This document shows positions 1 through 8,366 of a stretch of DNA of 64,000 nt, piece after piece. The stretch comes from JBAXTZ01 sp037129925 (GTDB lineage: Bacteria; Bacillota; Negativicutes; JBAXTZ01), in assembly GCA_037129925.1 (NCBI GenBank), contig JBAXTZ010000012.1, positions 14,639 through 78,638 of the forward strand. The letters run 5' to 3'. The translations under genes were made by a program, and so were the position numbers. The notes under the pieces are model-generated. The model worked only from the letters and a program-made list of their open reading frames with translations. It was not told where the DNA came from and did not search any database. Within the stretch, counting starts at the first letter, position 1. Every line of letters begins with the position of its first letter.

Positions 1-221
1 ATATTTCCCAGTTGTCCAGCACCGGCAATGCGCACGGAAATATTCTCATTGTTTTTCATTGTTTCAGTATATAAAGCTGTAGCAATCATCGTTCGTCCAA
101 GAGCCGCGGCAGCCGTCGGCGAACATTGATGTCTATGGCTTGCTTCATTACATAATTCAGGCATACTGCCGGCAAAAGCTACCAGACCTTCAGAACTTGC
201 ACGGATGATATAATCATTCAT
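1..221 (-). CDS. hslO: Hsp33-type redox chaperone, N-terminal part (cut by window edge)
   Basis: The visible 73 residues begin MNDYIIRASSEGLVAFAG and continue through HRHQCSPTAAAALGRTMIAT, which matches the N-terminal substrate-binding domain of the Hsp33/HslO family. Hsp33 is a cytosolic holdase switched on by oxidative unfolding. Its zinc-binding redox cysteines lie at the C-terminus, outside the window, so the switch cannot be checked here. The ATG at 219-221 is preceded by AGGTG. It overlaps the end of the upstream phosphodiesterase gene by 8 nt, indicating translational coupling. Confidence 0.85.
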   Translation of the reverse strand, partial: MNDYIIRASSEGLVAFAGSMPELCNEASHRHQCSPTAAAALGRTMIATALYTETMKNNENISVRIAGAGQLGN

Positions 222-777
222 TAATATTCACCTGTTTATATATTTCACCATTATCGCAGTAGATTATCTTAATGACATTCCTGTCCCAGAGCGCAATGGT
301 TCCCCGCTTGTTTTCCAATTTTGAGAGCGACGGCGAACCGGGGTTCAGATAAACAATGCTGTCGATTATTTCCAAAACCGGAACATGAATATGGCCATAT
401 ATCATGATGTTGGCTTTAAACCGCCGCGCTACTTTTTTTATTTCTTCAGCATCGTCAAAATAATGTCCATGCGCCATGACAATTCGCTTGTCTGCCAGAT
501 GAGCTAGAACGTATGGCGTTTGAATCGGGTGTTCCAGCACCATATTGTCTACTTCAGAATCGCAATTTCCGTGTGCGAACAATATTGTGTTTGGCAATGC
601 GTTGAAATCTTCGGCAAGTTTTTTTGGATCATAGCCCGGCAAAATCGGATTGCGCGGACCATGTGACAAAATGTCTCCGGCATGTAAAATAAAGTCACAG
701 TCAAAAAAATATTTTTCATACACAGAACGCCAACTATCGTACATTCCATGTGTGTCGCTGATAATGCCAATTTTCAT
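214..777 (-). CDS. YfcE/MJ0936-family metallophosphodiesterase
   Basis: This is a 187-residue calcineurin-like phosphoesterase. The metal-binding motifs appear in order: DTHG (residues 8-11), HAGD, GNCD, AHGH near residue 120 and YGHIH. The length is typical of small YfcE-type enzymes, which cleave phosphodiesters with Mn or a similar divalent metal; the physiological substrate is not known. I start at the ATG (777) giving MKIGIISDTHG, because the in-frame upstream extension has no family similarity. It follows the RNA methyltransferase gene by 5 nt and overlaps hslO, so it is part of an operon. Confidence 0.9.
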   Translation of the reverse strand: MKIGIISDTHGMYDSWRSVYEKYFFDCDFILHAGDILSHGPRNPILPGYDPKKLAEDFNALPNTILFAHGNCDSEVDNMVLEHPIQTPYVLAHLADKRIVMAHGHYFDDAEEIKKVARRFKANIMIYGHIHVPVLEIIDSIVYLNPGSPSLSKLENKRGTIALWDRNVIKIIYCDNGEIYKQVNINE

Positions 778-782
778 AATTG

Positions 783-1340
783 TTACACTCCAAGTAAACG
801 ATCCAAAATTATTGCCACTGCCGAACGAACGCATAGATGATTATAATCATTACGACTGCGAATCGGCTCAAGAATGTAATCGAAGCTTGCCATCATTGAC
901 TGCTCGATGCCGTTTCCAGTGCCAAATAACAGTAAAACCGGCTGGTTGTCGGTCTCGATTCGCGCCCGTAATGACTGATAACTAACGCTATTCGGGTATT
1001 CGCGGGCGTCGGTAGTTACGACAATTGGCTGCTGCCCTTCGGCCGCAGTTATTTCTTTAATTGCGTCTTCAATCGACGTAATGACTGTTGTGCTATTTAA
1101 CGCTTGTTTACGATCCGGATTATAAGTTCCGCCAAATCCGTCACGCCAATAGTCCAGAATCTGTGTTGCTAATTCTTGCTGTTGCGTCAGCGGGTGAATA
1201 ATGAAATATTTCTTGATGCCATAAGTCATCGCTGTTCGTGAAATGTCATGAATATCCAAATTAGTTATCGCAGTAGCAATTACTTCATAATATTTATTTA
1301 AAATCGGATAATGTACCAAACCGATATAAACTGTTGCCAT
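783..1340 (-). CDS. SAM-dependent RNA methyltransferase (trmD-linked, SPOUT-like)
   Basis: The protein has 185 residues. It resembles the family of small putative RNA methyltransferases that sits beside trmD in many Firmicutes (Pfam Methyltrn_RNA_4). The N-terminal stretch TVYIGLVHYPIL and the late LLFGTGNG loop are characteristic; the latter resembles a SPOUT-type SAM-binding loop. The modified RNA position is not established. An upstream in-frame GTG at 1346 exists, but AGGAG lies 5 nt before the ATG at 1340, so I prefer the ATG. It lies in the rpsP-trmD operon. Confidence 0.75.
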   Translation of the reverse strand: MATVYIGLVHYPILNKYYEVIATAITNLDIHDISRTAMTYGIKKYFIIHPLTQQQELATQILDYWRDGFGGTYNPDRKQALNSTTVITSIEDAIKEITAAEGQQPIVVTTDAREYPNSVSYQSLRARIETDNQPVLLLFGTGNGIEQSMMASFDYILEPIRSRNDYNHLCVRSAVAIILDRLLGV

Positions 1341-1375
1341 CGCCACTCCTATCGTAGATGCTATAACTCATAGAA

Positions 1376-2074
1376 CTACTCATCCGTTTCCTTGTCAACA
1401 AACAAATCCGGTCGATGCTTCATGGTGACATTGATTGCTTGCTGTTTGCGCCAGCGTTTAATTTCAGCGTGATTGCCATTCAACAATACCTCTGGCGCTA
1501 TTAATTTACGGTATTCACGCGGTCGCGTGTATTGCGGATATTCGAGCAAAGCTTCCGAGAAAGACTCATCGGTATTGCTAGAGTCACTTCCTAAAACACC
1601 ATCCAGCAACCGCGCTACGCTATCGATAATAACCATCGCCGGTAATTCACCACCGGTCAATACATAATCGCCAATTGATAGAGATTCGTCAATCAATGTT
1701 TCACGAACACGATCGTCAATTCCCTCGTAATGACCACAAATAAAGATTAACTGATCGCAAGCGCTCAAATTGCGGGCTATAGCTTGATTAAATTGTTTAC
1801 CAACCGGGCTTAGCAAAATTGTTCTACTACTCTCTAACGATGATTTGGCTCGAATATGTTCAATAGCCCGAAAAATCGACTCCGGACGCATAATCATTCC
1901 CGGACCACCTCCAAATGGGTAATCATCAACTGAGTTGTGTTTGTTAAAAGCAAAGTCGCGGGGATTAATTATTTTAATAGTCAAATAATCAGCATCTACT
2001 GCTCGTTTGATAATGCTATGGGCGAACGGCCCTGCAAACATCTCCGGAAATAGCGAGATTATAAATATTTTCAT
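1376..2074 (-). CDS. trmD: tRNA (guanine-N1-)-methyltransferase TrmD
   Basis: TrmD methylates N1 of G37 in tRNAs reading CNN codons, which prevents frameshifting. The 232-residue protein is full length. It shows the trefoil-knot motifs GHYEGIDDRV (114-123) and SIGDYVLTGGE (133-143), plus the catalytic-region Asp in SSNTDESF (about 169). The gene starts one base after the rimM stop, the usual rimM-trmD pairing in which the two proteins act on rRNA and tRNA maturation. Confidence 0.97.
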   Translation of the reverse strand: MKIFIISLFPEMFAGPFAHSIIKRAVDADYLTIKIINPRDFAFNKHNSVDDYPFGGGPGMIMRPESIFRAIEHIRAKSSLESSRTILLSPVGKQFNQAIARNLSACDQLIFICGHYEGIDDRVRETLIDESLSIGDYVLTGGELPAMVIIDSVARLLDGVLGSDSSNTDESFSEALLEYPQYTRPREYRKLIAPEVLLNGNHAEIKRWRKQQAINVTMKHRPDLFVDKETDE

Positions 2075-2075
2075 G

Positions 2076-2564
2076 TTATAATTCCGCCAGCCGCTTCACT
2101 TCGATACGCTTGTTAGCAATATCGATCTTCTTTACTACTTGCTTTAACGCGGGAATGAGCAATTGACCATTTTGCGTTTCAACCACATAAACATCATTGC
2201 TGCCAGTACTCAAAACGTCTTTGACAATTCCTAATAAAACACCATCTTCAAAGGTTTGACAATCTATGATGTCATAAACATAATAATTATCTTTTGCTAA
2301 TCGTACAGTAGCCTTCTCGTCAACACAGAGATATTTGCCGCGCATTTTTTCAGCGGTATTGCGATCGGCAACGCCGGAAATGCGCAAAATAACGCGATCG
2401 TTTAGTACTGTCGCGCTTAAGATATTGTATTCATTTTCATCAATAAAAACTGTTTTAGTTTGTTTAAAGCGCTGCGGAAAATCCGTCAGCGCTTTAACAT
2501 TTACTTCCCCGGATATTCCATGAGCCGAGGTAATTATTCCGATTTTTATCAGTAAGTTATCCAT
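2076..2564 (-). CDS. rimM: 16S rRNA processing protein RimM
   Basis: RimM binds S19 and assists 30S head assembly. The 162-residue protein has the N-terminal RimM barrel, with the motif AHGISGEVNVKALTDFPQRF near residue 14, followed by a PRC barrel (YYVYDIIDCQTFEDG near 94). It sits two bases after the ylqD stop and directly before trmD, as in many bacteria. Confidence 0.95.
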   Translation of the reverse strand: MDNLLIKIGIITSAHGISGEVNVKALTDFPQRFKQTKTVFIDENEYNILSATVLNDRVILRISGVADRNTAEKMRGKYLCVDEKATVRLAKDNYYVYDIIDCQTFEDGVLLGIVKDVLSTGSNDVYVVETQNGQLLIPALKQVVKKIDIANKRIEVKRLAEL

Positions 2565-2566
2565 GA

Positions 2567-2980
2567 TTATTCAGCCGTTTTGATTTCGACAATTTTTCCG
2601 TCTTCGACCAATATCGACTGTCCCATAATTACGCTGAGATCATCGCCAACGCCTATTTCGACCATTCTTTCCATATTGCCCTGTTGTACTACCGCGCCGA
2701 TTTCTAACATCGCAGTTTCTTTGACTCGCTCAAGCATATGGGTTTTTAGGTCTACTCGCTGTTTTTTTTCAGCGTCGATTTGTTGACGCAAAGCGGTCAT
2801 TCCGCTTGGATCAACTTTTAATTGCTCAGCCATAATTCGCTTGCCATGGAATTCCAATTGTTGTAACTCCATATCAGTTTTCTTAATCGCTTCCTGCAAT
2901 TCCGTCGCCAACTGGGCTTTTAGACTGTCAGTTACCACTGCGTTTACGGTAATTGGCACTTTGATTGTGATTTTTTGCAT
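2567..2980 (-). CDS. ylqD: YlqD family protein
   Basis: The protein has 137 residues. It has a short beta-rich start (ITIKVPITVNAVVT), then a charged, probably coiled-coil middle (about residues 22-90), and a C-terminal small beta domain. This matches the YlqD family found between khpA and rimM in Bacillota. The function is unknown; the conserved position suggests a role in ribosome or RNA biology, which is inference. Confidence 0.85.
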   Translation of the reverse strand: MQKITIKVPITVNAVVTDSLKAQLATELQEAIKKTDMELQQLEFHGKRIMAEQLKVDPSGMTALRQQIDAEKKQRVDLKTHMLERVKETAMLEIGAVVQQGNMERMVEIGVGDDLSVIMGQSILVEDGKIVEIKTAE

Positions 2981-2997
2981 TTAATATTTCCTCAAAC

Positions 2998-3228
2998 TTA
3001 AATAATATCTACTGTAACTTTTTCGTCACCATTAACAGCCGCAGCAGCTTTTACTACCGCTCGCACTGCTTTGGCAATTCGTCCATGCTTGCCAATAACC
3101 CGTCCGGTATCGTTCTCATTAACTTTTACTTCGTAAACCGTCATTCCTTCAGATATTTTTTCCGTTATGACGACTTCCTCGGGGTGATTAACCAGCGACT
3201 TTACGATATATTCGACTACATCTTTCAT
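2998..3228 (-). CDS. khpA: KH-domain RNA-binding protein KhpA (YlqC)
   Basis: This 76-residue single KH domain has the RNA-contacting GxxG loop as GKHG (residues 46-49) in GRVIGKHGRIAKAV. KhpA works with KhpB in Gram-positives as a small RNA chaperone affecting cell division and elongation. It lies between rpsP and ylqD in the standard order. Confidence 0.93.
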   Translation of the reverse strand: MKDVVEYIVKSLVNHPEEVVITEKISEGMTVYEVKVNENDTGRVIGKHGRIAKAVRAVVKAAAAVNGDEKVTVDII

Positions 3229-3241
3229 AATGCCTCACAGA

Positions 3242-3505
3242 TTATTTTTGCTCGCTAAACTTTTTGTTTATGCCGACTTGTTTGAATAAGTTTTTAACAG
3301 TGTCCGTCGGTTGCGCGCCTTTTAGTAGCCATGCCATTGCTTTTTCTTCGTCGATTTTAACTGCTGCCGGTTGTTTGGTGGCATCATAAGTGCCAATAAT
3401 TTCGATAAAGCGACCATCGCGTGGCGCGCGAGAATCTGCAACCACTATCCGATAGAAGGGATTTTTCTTGGAACCTTGACGATTTAAACGAATTTTTACT
3501 GCCAT
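3242..3505 (-). CDS. rpsP: 30S ribosomal protein S16
   Basis: The 87-residue protein has the classical S16 start AVKIRLNRQGSKKNPFYRIV and the conserved SRAPRDGRFIE segment. A strong ribosome-binding site (aaggaga) lies just upstream of the ATG. It opens the rpsP-khpA-ylqD-rimM-trmD stretch and follows ffh by 55 bases. Confidence 0.97.
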   Translation of the reverse strand: MAVKIRLNRQGSKKNPFYRIVVADSRAPRDGRFIEIIGTYDATKQPAAVKIDEEKAMAWLLKGAQPTDTVKNLFKQVGINKKFSEQK

Positions 3506-3560
3506 GATAAGTCTCCTTAATTTTATAAAATATTTATGTAAATGCTATTGCATATTACTA

Positions 3561-4913
3561 TTATCTACCGAACATATTATTTAAACCAGCCATACTGTTG
3601 CCGCCTTTTTTGCCTGACATTTTCATTACGGTTTTCATCATTTTGCGCGCATCATCGAACTGTTTTAACAATCGGTTGACATCTTGTACCTGGGTGCCGC
3701 TGCCTTTAGCAACCCGCTGTTTACGGCGAGCGTTAAGGATTTCCGGTTTAGCGCGTTCTACAGGAGTCATTGAATAAATTATTGCCTCAACCCGCCCCAT
3801 TTGCTTATTATCAATCTTGGCATCCTTGAGTTGCGCCATTTGTTTGCCCATGCCAGGAATCATACCCATGATTTGAGAAAGCGAGCCGATTTTTTTAATC
3901 TGTTGTAGTTGATCGAGAAAATCATCTAAAGTGAATTCCTGCTTGCGCAGTTTTTTCTCCAGCTCCGCTGACTTTTTTTCATCGAATATCGATTCAGCTT
4001 TTTCAATAAGCGATAGCATATCGCCCATACCGAGGATTCGTTGCGCCATTCGATCGGGAAAAAACGGTTCGATACCATCAAGTTTCTCACCGGTACCGAT
4101 ATATTTAATCGGTTTTCCAGTGATAGCTCTGATTGACAACGCCGCTCCGCCACGAGCATCTCCGTCTAATTTCGTCAAAATAACGCCATCAACTCCCAAG
4201 CGGCTGTTGAAAGTTTCTGCAACATTAACCGCGTCCTGACCGGTCATAGCATCGACTACCAGCAGAATCTCATGCGGCTTGGTAACAGTCTTGAGGTTAA
4301 TCAGTTCCTGCATCAACGACTCGTCAATATGCAACCGACCGGCGGTGTCAATGATCATAACATCGCGAGCGTGCTGATGAGCATACTTGAGCGCATTTGA
4401 AACTATCGTTATCGGATTGGCATTGTCGCCCATTTCAAAAACCGGCACACCGACTTGTTCACCGACAACTTGCAACTGCTTTATTGCCGCCGGTCGGTAA
4501 ATATCTGCTGCAACCAGCATTGGTTTTTTACCTTGTTTTGTGAGAACGGCAGCTAATTTTGCTGCTGTCGTTGTTTTACCACTACCTTGCAGACCGACCA
4601 TCATAATTACTGTTGGCGGTTTTGAAGACATGGTAATCCGGCTTTGAGCCGAACCCATGAGTTCAGTAAGTTCATCATTCACTATTTTAATAATGTGCTG
4701 CACCGGTGTCAGGCTGGAAATCACTTCCTGTCCTATCGACCGTGCTTTAATTTTAGCGACGAACTCCTTGACAACTTTGAAATTAACGTCCGCTTCAAGC
4801 AGCGCCATCCGGACATCGCGCATCGCCTCGGCGACATCCGCCTCGGTGATTTTTCCACGACCACGTAGCTTCTTAAACGTTAATTCAAGTTTTTCTGATA
4901 AGCTTTGAAACAT
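3561..4913 (-). CDS. ffh: Signal recognition particle protein Ffh
   Basis: Ffh is the SRP54 GTPase that binds signal sequences and the SRP RNA encoded at 40.5 kb. The 450 residues contain the N domain, the G1 loop GLQGSGKTT (107-115), a DTAGR G3 motif near 190, a TKLDGDARGG segment near 246, and a methionine-rich M domain ending GNSMAGLNNMFGR. It is full length and follows ylxM by 24 bases, the usual Gram-positive pair. Confidence 0.97.
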   Translation of the reverse strand: MFQSLSEKLELTFKKLRGRGKITEADVAEAMRDVRMALLEADVNFKVVKEFVAKIKARSIGQEVISSLTPVQHIIKIVNDELTELMGSAQSRITMSSKPPTVIMMVGLQGSGKTTTAAKLAAVLTKQGKKPMLVAADIYRPAAIKQLQVVGEQVGVPVFEMGDNANPITIVSNALKYAHQHARDVMIIDTAGRLHIDESLMQELINLKTVTKPHEILLVVDAMTGQDAVNVAETFNSRLGVDGVILTKLDGDARGGAALSIRAITGKPIKYIGTGEKLDGIEPFFPDRMAQRILGMGDMLSLIEKAESIFDEKKSAELEKKLRKQEFTLDDFLDQLQQIKKIGSLSQIMGMIPGMGKQMAQLKDAKIDNKQMGRVEAIIYSMTPVERAKPEILNARRKQRVAKGSGTQVQDVNRLLKQFDDARKMMKTVMKMSGKKGGNSMAGLNNMFGR

Positions 4914-4937
4914 AATTACCTCTTAATAAAACTGAAT

Positions 4938-5255
4938 TTATGCAATTTCCTTTAATTCGACTAGCGTCTGACGAATGTCAGCCGCAGTTGAAAGTTCAAG
5001 CAATCTATCAATTAAAGTGTCGCGCCGCTCCTGTTTTTCGACAAGCCGGAGCTTTTGCTCAAGCTGTTCAAGTTGGTCGGACGATTTTTTTAAGGAGTCA
5101 TTGACCGCTTGCTTAGATATTGCCAGATTAATTGCGATTTCAGTAAACGACAAATCCTCAAGAAAATGTAGCGCAAATATTTGTTGCTGTTTTTCGGTTA
5201 ATAGCAACCGGTATTCATCAAATAATTTGATATAAGTTAACTTCTTCTCTAACAT
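4938..5255 (-). CDS. ylxM: YlxM-type helix-turn-helix protein
   Basis: This 105-residue protein begins MLEKKLTYIKLFDEYRLLLT and has a sigma-70-region-4-like helix-turn-helix (LSFTEIAINLAISKQAVNDSLKK, residues 35-57). YlxM partners ffh in Gram-positives and is thought to modulate SRP assembly. I place the start at the ATG at 5255, because family members begin at this MLEK and because a near-perfect promoter lies only 9 bases upstream. There is no Shine-Dalgarno site, so the mRNA would be almost leaderless. Confidence 0.9.
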   Translation of the reverse strand: MLEKKLTYIKLFDEYRLLLTEKQQQIFALHFLEDLSFTEIAINLAISKQAVNDSLKKSSDQLEQLEQKLRLVEKQERRDTLIDRLLELSTAADIRQTLVELKEIA

Positions 5256-5264
5256 AACTAGCGT

Positions 5265-5293
5265 ATTATAGCTGATAAAAAAAATGCTGTCAA
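5265..5293 (-). promoter_or_regulatory. Consensus sigma-A promoter for ylxM-ffh
   Basis: Read on the minus strand, TTGACA (288-293 of the 5 kb block) and TATAAT (265-270) are separated by exactly 17 bases, which is a full consensus. The -10 ends 9 bases before the ylxM ATG, so transcription should start about 2-3 bases before the start codon. The -35 lies inside the downstream arm of the ftsY terminator hairpin. Confidence 0.85.
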
Positions 5294-5312
5294 GCACTAA
5301 TACTTGACAGCA
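5277..5312 (-). terminator. Rho-independent terminator after ftsY
   Basis: A 10-bp perfect stem (tgctgtcaag paired with cttgacagca) has an 8-base loop and is followed on the minus strand by eight T residues. It closes the ftsY transcription unit 12 bases after the stop codon and overlaps the ylxM promoter. Confidence 0.9.
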
Positions 5313-5323
5313 ACCTAAATATT

Positions 5324-6235
5324 CTATTTCTCAAACAGCGCTCTGGCATAATCTTCTGCCACGAATGGTCGCAGGTCATCGATTCCTTCGCCGACACCTA
5401 CCCATTTTACTGGAATTCCGAGCTCGTTTTTGACCGCGATTATCGCGCCGCCTTTGGCTGTGCCGTCAATCTTCGTCAACACCAGCCCGGTTACTTGCGC
5501 GGCCTCGGAAAACAGTTTTGCCTGACTGATAGCGTTCTGCCCGGTAGTGCCGTCGAGCACCATTAATGTTTCGTGCGGAGCTCCCGGCAGTTCACGGGCA
5601 ACCACCCGGCGGATTTTCTTAAGTTCTTCCATTAGATTGGACTTTGTTTGTAGTCTTCCAGCAGTGTCGATGAAAATAACATCCGCGCCACGGGCGATAC
5701 CGGATTTAACAGTATCAAATGCCACCGCCGCCGGATCGGAACCTTCTTTTTGTTTTATTACATCAACCTTGGCACGCTTCGCCCACTCTTCGAGTTGCTC
5801 AATCGCTGCTGCGCGGAAAGTATCGGCGGCTCCTAGCAAAACCTTTTTCCCTTGTTGGCGGTAATAATTTGCTAATTTACCAATCGTAGTTGTCTTACCA
5901 GCGCCGTTAACACCGATGACAAATACAACGTGCGGTTTGCCAAGTAATTCAGTTGAACCATTTTGCGCAACCAAAATATCGTAAACGATTTTTTCCAAAT
6001 ATGGTTTAACCATTTCGACAATAGTTATTTCCCGATTTTTGATTTTCAACCGAAGTTCAGACATGATTTGGTGCACGGTGCGAGTGCCGACATCGGCGGT
6101 CAATAAAATCATTTCAATTTCATCGACAAAATCATCATCTAAAGCCACCGAACCAAGGACTAAATTATCGATTTTCAGCGAAAGAGAATCACGGGTTTTA
6201 CTAAGCCCGTCTTTCAGTTTGTCATAAAAACTCAT
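5324..6235 (-). CDS. ftsY: SRP receptor GTPase FtsY
   Basis: FtsY is the membrane receptor for the SRP ribosome complex and pairs with Ffh through twin GTPase domains. The 303 residues include the NG domain with GVNGAGKTTTIGKL (about 109-122), DTAGRLQTKSNLMEEL and a C-terminal GVGEGIDDLRPF. The long acidic A domain of enterobacterial FtsY is absent, as is usual in Bacillota. Its ATG overlaps the stop of the upstream aminopeptidase gene (ATGA). Confidence 0.96.
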   Translation of the reverse strand: MSFYDKLKDGLSKTRDSLSLKIDNLVLGSVALDDDFVDEIEMILLTADVGTRTVHQIMSELRLKIKNREITIVEMVKPYLEKIVYDILVAQNGSTELLGKPHVVFVIGVNGAGKTTTIGKLANYYRQQGKKVLLGAADTFRAAAIEQLEEWAKRAKVDVIKQKEGSDPAAVAFDTVKSGIARGADVIFIDTAGRLQTKSNLMEELKKIRRVVARELPGAPHETLMVLDGTTGQNAISQAKLFSEAAQVTGLVLTKIDGTAKGGAIIAVKNELGIPVKWVGVGEGIDDLRPFVAEDYARALFEK

Positions 6236-7332
6236 ATCAAAAATTCTCCATCCTTATAAATCAGTTCGCCATCAGCGTATATTTCGCCGCCATTACGCAT
6301 ATCGCAAAGCATATCCCAGTGAATAAGCGATTGATTACAAGGGCCGCACTCCCCGTAACCATTTCCAATCGCAAAGTGTATTGTTCCGCCAATTTTTTCA
6401 TCAAACAGCATATTTCGCGTAAAGCGTTGGATGCCAAAATTTGTACCGATAGCTACCTCACCAAAATAGCGGGCGCCGGCATCAATGTCTAGTAATGTAT
6501 TTAACAAATCTTCGCCTTTATCAGCAGTTGCTTCAACCACCTTTCCACACTCGACGCGCAGAAAAATATTCTCAATGGCTTTTCCCATATATATTCCCGG
6601 GAAACTAAACCGGATATGACCATTTATGCCATCGGGCTTGGGCGCTGTAAACACTTCACCGTCCGGAAAATTAACCTGTCCTGCACAGCTCACCCACTTT
6701 TGGCCGCTGACATCCGCTGAAATATCAGTGTCTTTCGACACAAAACGAACTAGTGATTTTTGGTCGAGTATTGCGCAAAGTCGTTTTTGTTCCAGATCAA
6801 TGGTTTCCCAATACGCGGCCGGGTTAGCTTCATCCAAATGACCAGCGCCGTAGACAAATTCCTCATACTCGGAAAAACTCATCTCGGCTTCCTGGGCATC
6901 GGAATGGGTTGGAAATTGGGTGCCGCACCAACGTAAGCTGCCATCGGCCATCCGGTTCATATATATTTCCCGCCAACTGCGCGCGCCTTCGGATAGCATT
7001 TTTAAGCGCTCGGCAGCTACACCGGAATTGGCGCGAGTGTTCGTATTTGCCCAGGCCGTCAGCCAGACATCTGCGCGATCGATGGCGAACTTTTGAATTT
7101 CTCGTTCATGCTTAAGTTGTGATTCACTGGCGTAACGGACAAATTTATCCGCTACATCAGAAATGCCAATCACCGTTTCAAAATGCCCTCCAGCTTTTAG
7201 CACCTCTTCAGCGACAGCTTCTACCCATTTTGCCGCAACGGCATCAGCTTGTATTAACACGAATTCGCCCGGTTGAACTTTTGCTGAATAATTGACGACC
7301 AAGTGCGCCAGTTTCTGTAATCGATTGTCCAT
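6232..7332 (-). CDS. M29-family aminopeptidase (AmpS-like)
   Basis: This 366-residue protein has the features of thermophilic metallo-aminopeptidases of family M29. These include the early RLQKLAHLVVNYSAKVQPGEFVLIQAD, the segment FPDGEVFTAPKPDGINGHI, and the late GNGYGECGPCNQSLIHWDMLCDM that supplies metal ligands. It is a cytosolic cobalt- or zinc-dependent peptidase. An in-frame GTG at 7338 exists, but GAGG precedes the ATG at 7332 at a better distance. It lies downstream of galE and overlaps ftsY. Confidence 0.88.
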   Translation of the reverse strand: MDNRLQKLAHLVVNYSAKVQPGEFVLIQADAVAAKWVEAVAEEVLKAGGHFETVIGISDVADKFVRYASESQLKHEREIQKFAIDRADVWLTAWANTNTRANSGVAAERLKMLSEGARSWREIYMNRMADGSLRWCGTQFPTHSDAQEAEMSFSEYEEFVYGAGHLDEANPAAYWETIDLEQKRLCAILDQKSLVRFVSKDTDISADVSGQKWVSCAGQVNFPDGEVFTAPKPDGINGHIRFSFPGIYMGKAIENIFLRVECGKVVEATADKGEDLLNTLLDIDAGARYFGEVAIGTNFGIQRFTRNMLFDEKIGGTIHFAIGNGYGECGPCNQSLIHWDMLCDMRNGGEIYADGELIYKDGEFLI

Positions 7333-7363
7333 GAACACCTCATATATAGCTTTCAGCTTTCAG

Positions 7364-8353
7364 TTAATAGTTTTTATATCCATTTGGATGATTACTGTGC
7401 CAGTTCCACGCGGTTTTGATAATTTCTTCCACATTTGTATATACCGGTTCCCAACCAAGTTCGGCTCTGATTTTTGCGGAATCGGCGACTAATACTGCCG
7501 GATCACCTTCGCGCCGCGGCACAAAGTCTCGTTTAATTGCCTTTCCAGTGACCCGCTCGGCAGCATCAATAATTTCTTTAACAGAAAAACCGTTACCCAC
7601 ACCAAGATTATATGCCGTTGACGAACCACCGCTTTGCAAATACTCCAGAGCCAGCATATGCGCTAGCGCCAAATCGTTAATATGGATGTAGTCGCGGACA
7701 CAAGTACCGTCGGCGGTCGGGTAATCAGTGCCAAATATTTTTATACTGTCGCGTTTGCCGCTGGCAGCGAACAAGACTAACGGGATTAAGTGGCTTTCCG
7801 GCTCGTGATCCTCACCGATTGCGCCGCTCGGGTCAGCGCCGCAAGCATTAAAATAGCGCAATGCTACAAATCGCAAACCGTAGGCGTGTGAGTAATCGTT
7901 CATTGCCTGTTCCATAATCCATTTTGTTCGTCCGTAGGGATTGGTTTGAATTTTCGCAACATCTTCAGTAATTGGTACGCGCTCCGGTTCGCCAAATACC
8001 GCGGCGGTTGATGAAAACACAAGTTGTTTAACATTAGTTGCCAGCATCGCGCTTAACAACGACAACGTGCCGACTACGTTGTTTCGATAATATTGTTGAG
8101 GATCAATTACCGATTCACCAACTTGAATAAATGCCGCAAAATGCACTACAGCCTCAATTTGATATTGTTGAATTGTTGTTATCAATAACGATTCATCAAA
8201 AATATCACCTTGAACGAACACAAACTCACTTATTGCTTCAACATGCCCTTTGGAAAGATTATCGTATATTATGACGTTATGTTGGTTTTCTCTTAACAAC
8301 TTGGCAGTATGTGAACCGATATATCCGGCGCCGCCAACAACTAATATATTCAT
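7364..8353 (-). CDS. galE: UDP-glucose 4-epimerase GalE
   Basis: GalE interconverts UDP-galactose and UDP-glucose in the Leloir pathway. The 329 residues show the NAD-binding GGAGYIGSH (7-15), the Ser of FSSTAAVFG and the catalytic NPYGRTKW Tyr-x3-Lys near 147-151. It is the last of galT-galK-galE, 13 bases after galK. Confidence 0.96.
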   Translation of the reverse strand: MNILVVGGAGYIGSHTAKLLRENQHNVIIYDNLSKGHVEAISEFVFVQGDIFDESLLITTIQQYQIEAVVHFAAFIQVGESVIDPQQYYRNNVVGTLSLLSAMLATNVKQLVFSSTAAVFGEPERVPITEDVAKIQTNPYGRTKWIMEQAMNDYSHAYGLRFVALRYFNACGADPSGAIGEDHEPESHLIPLVLFAASGKRDSIKIFGTDYPTADGTCVRDYIHINDLALAHMLALEYLQSGGSSTAYNLGVGNGFSVKEIIDAAERVTGKAIKRDFVPRREGDPAVLVADSAKIRAELGWEPVYTNVEEIIKTAWNWHSNHPNGYKNY

Positions 8354-8366
8354 AAATTACCTCGAA

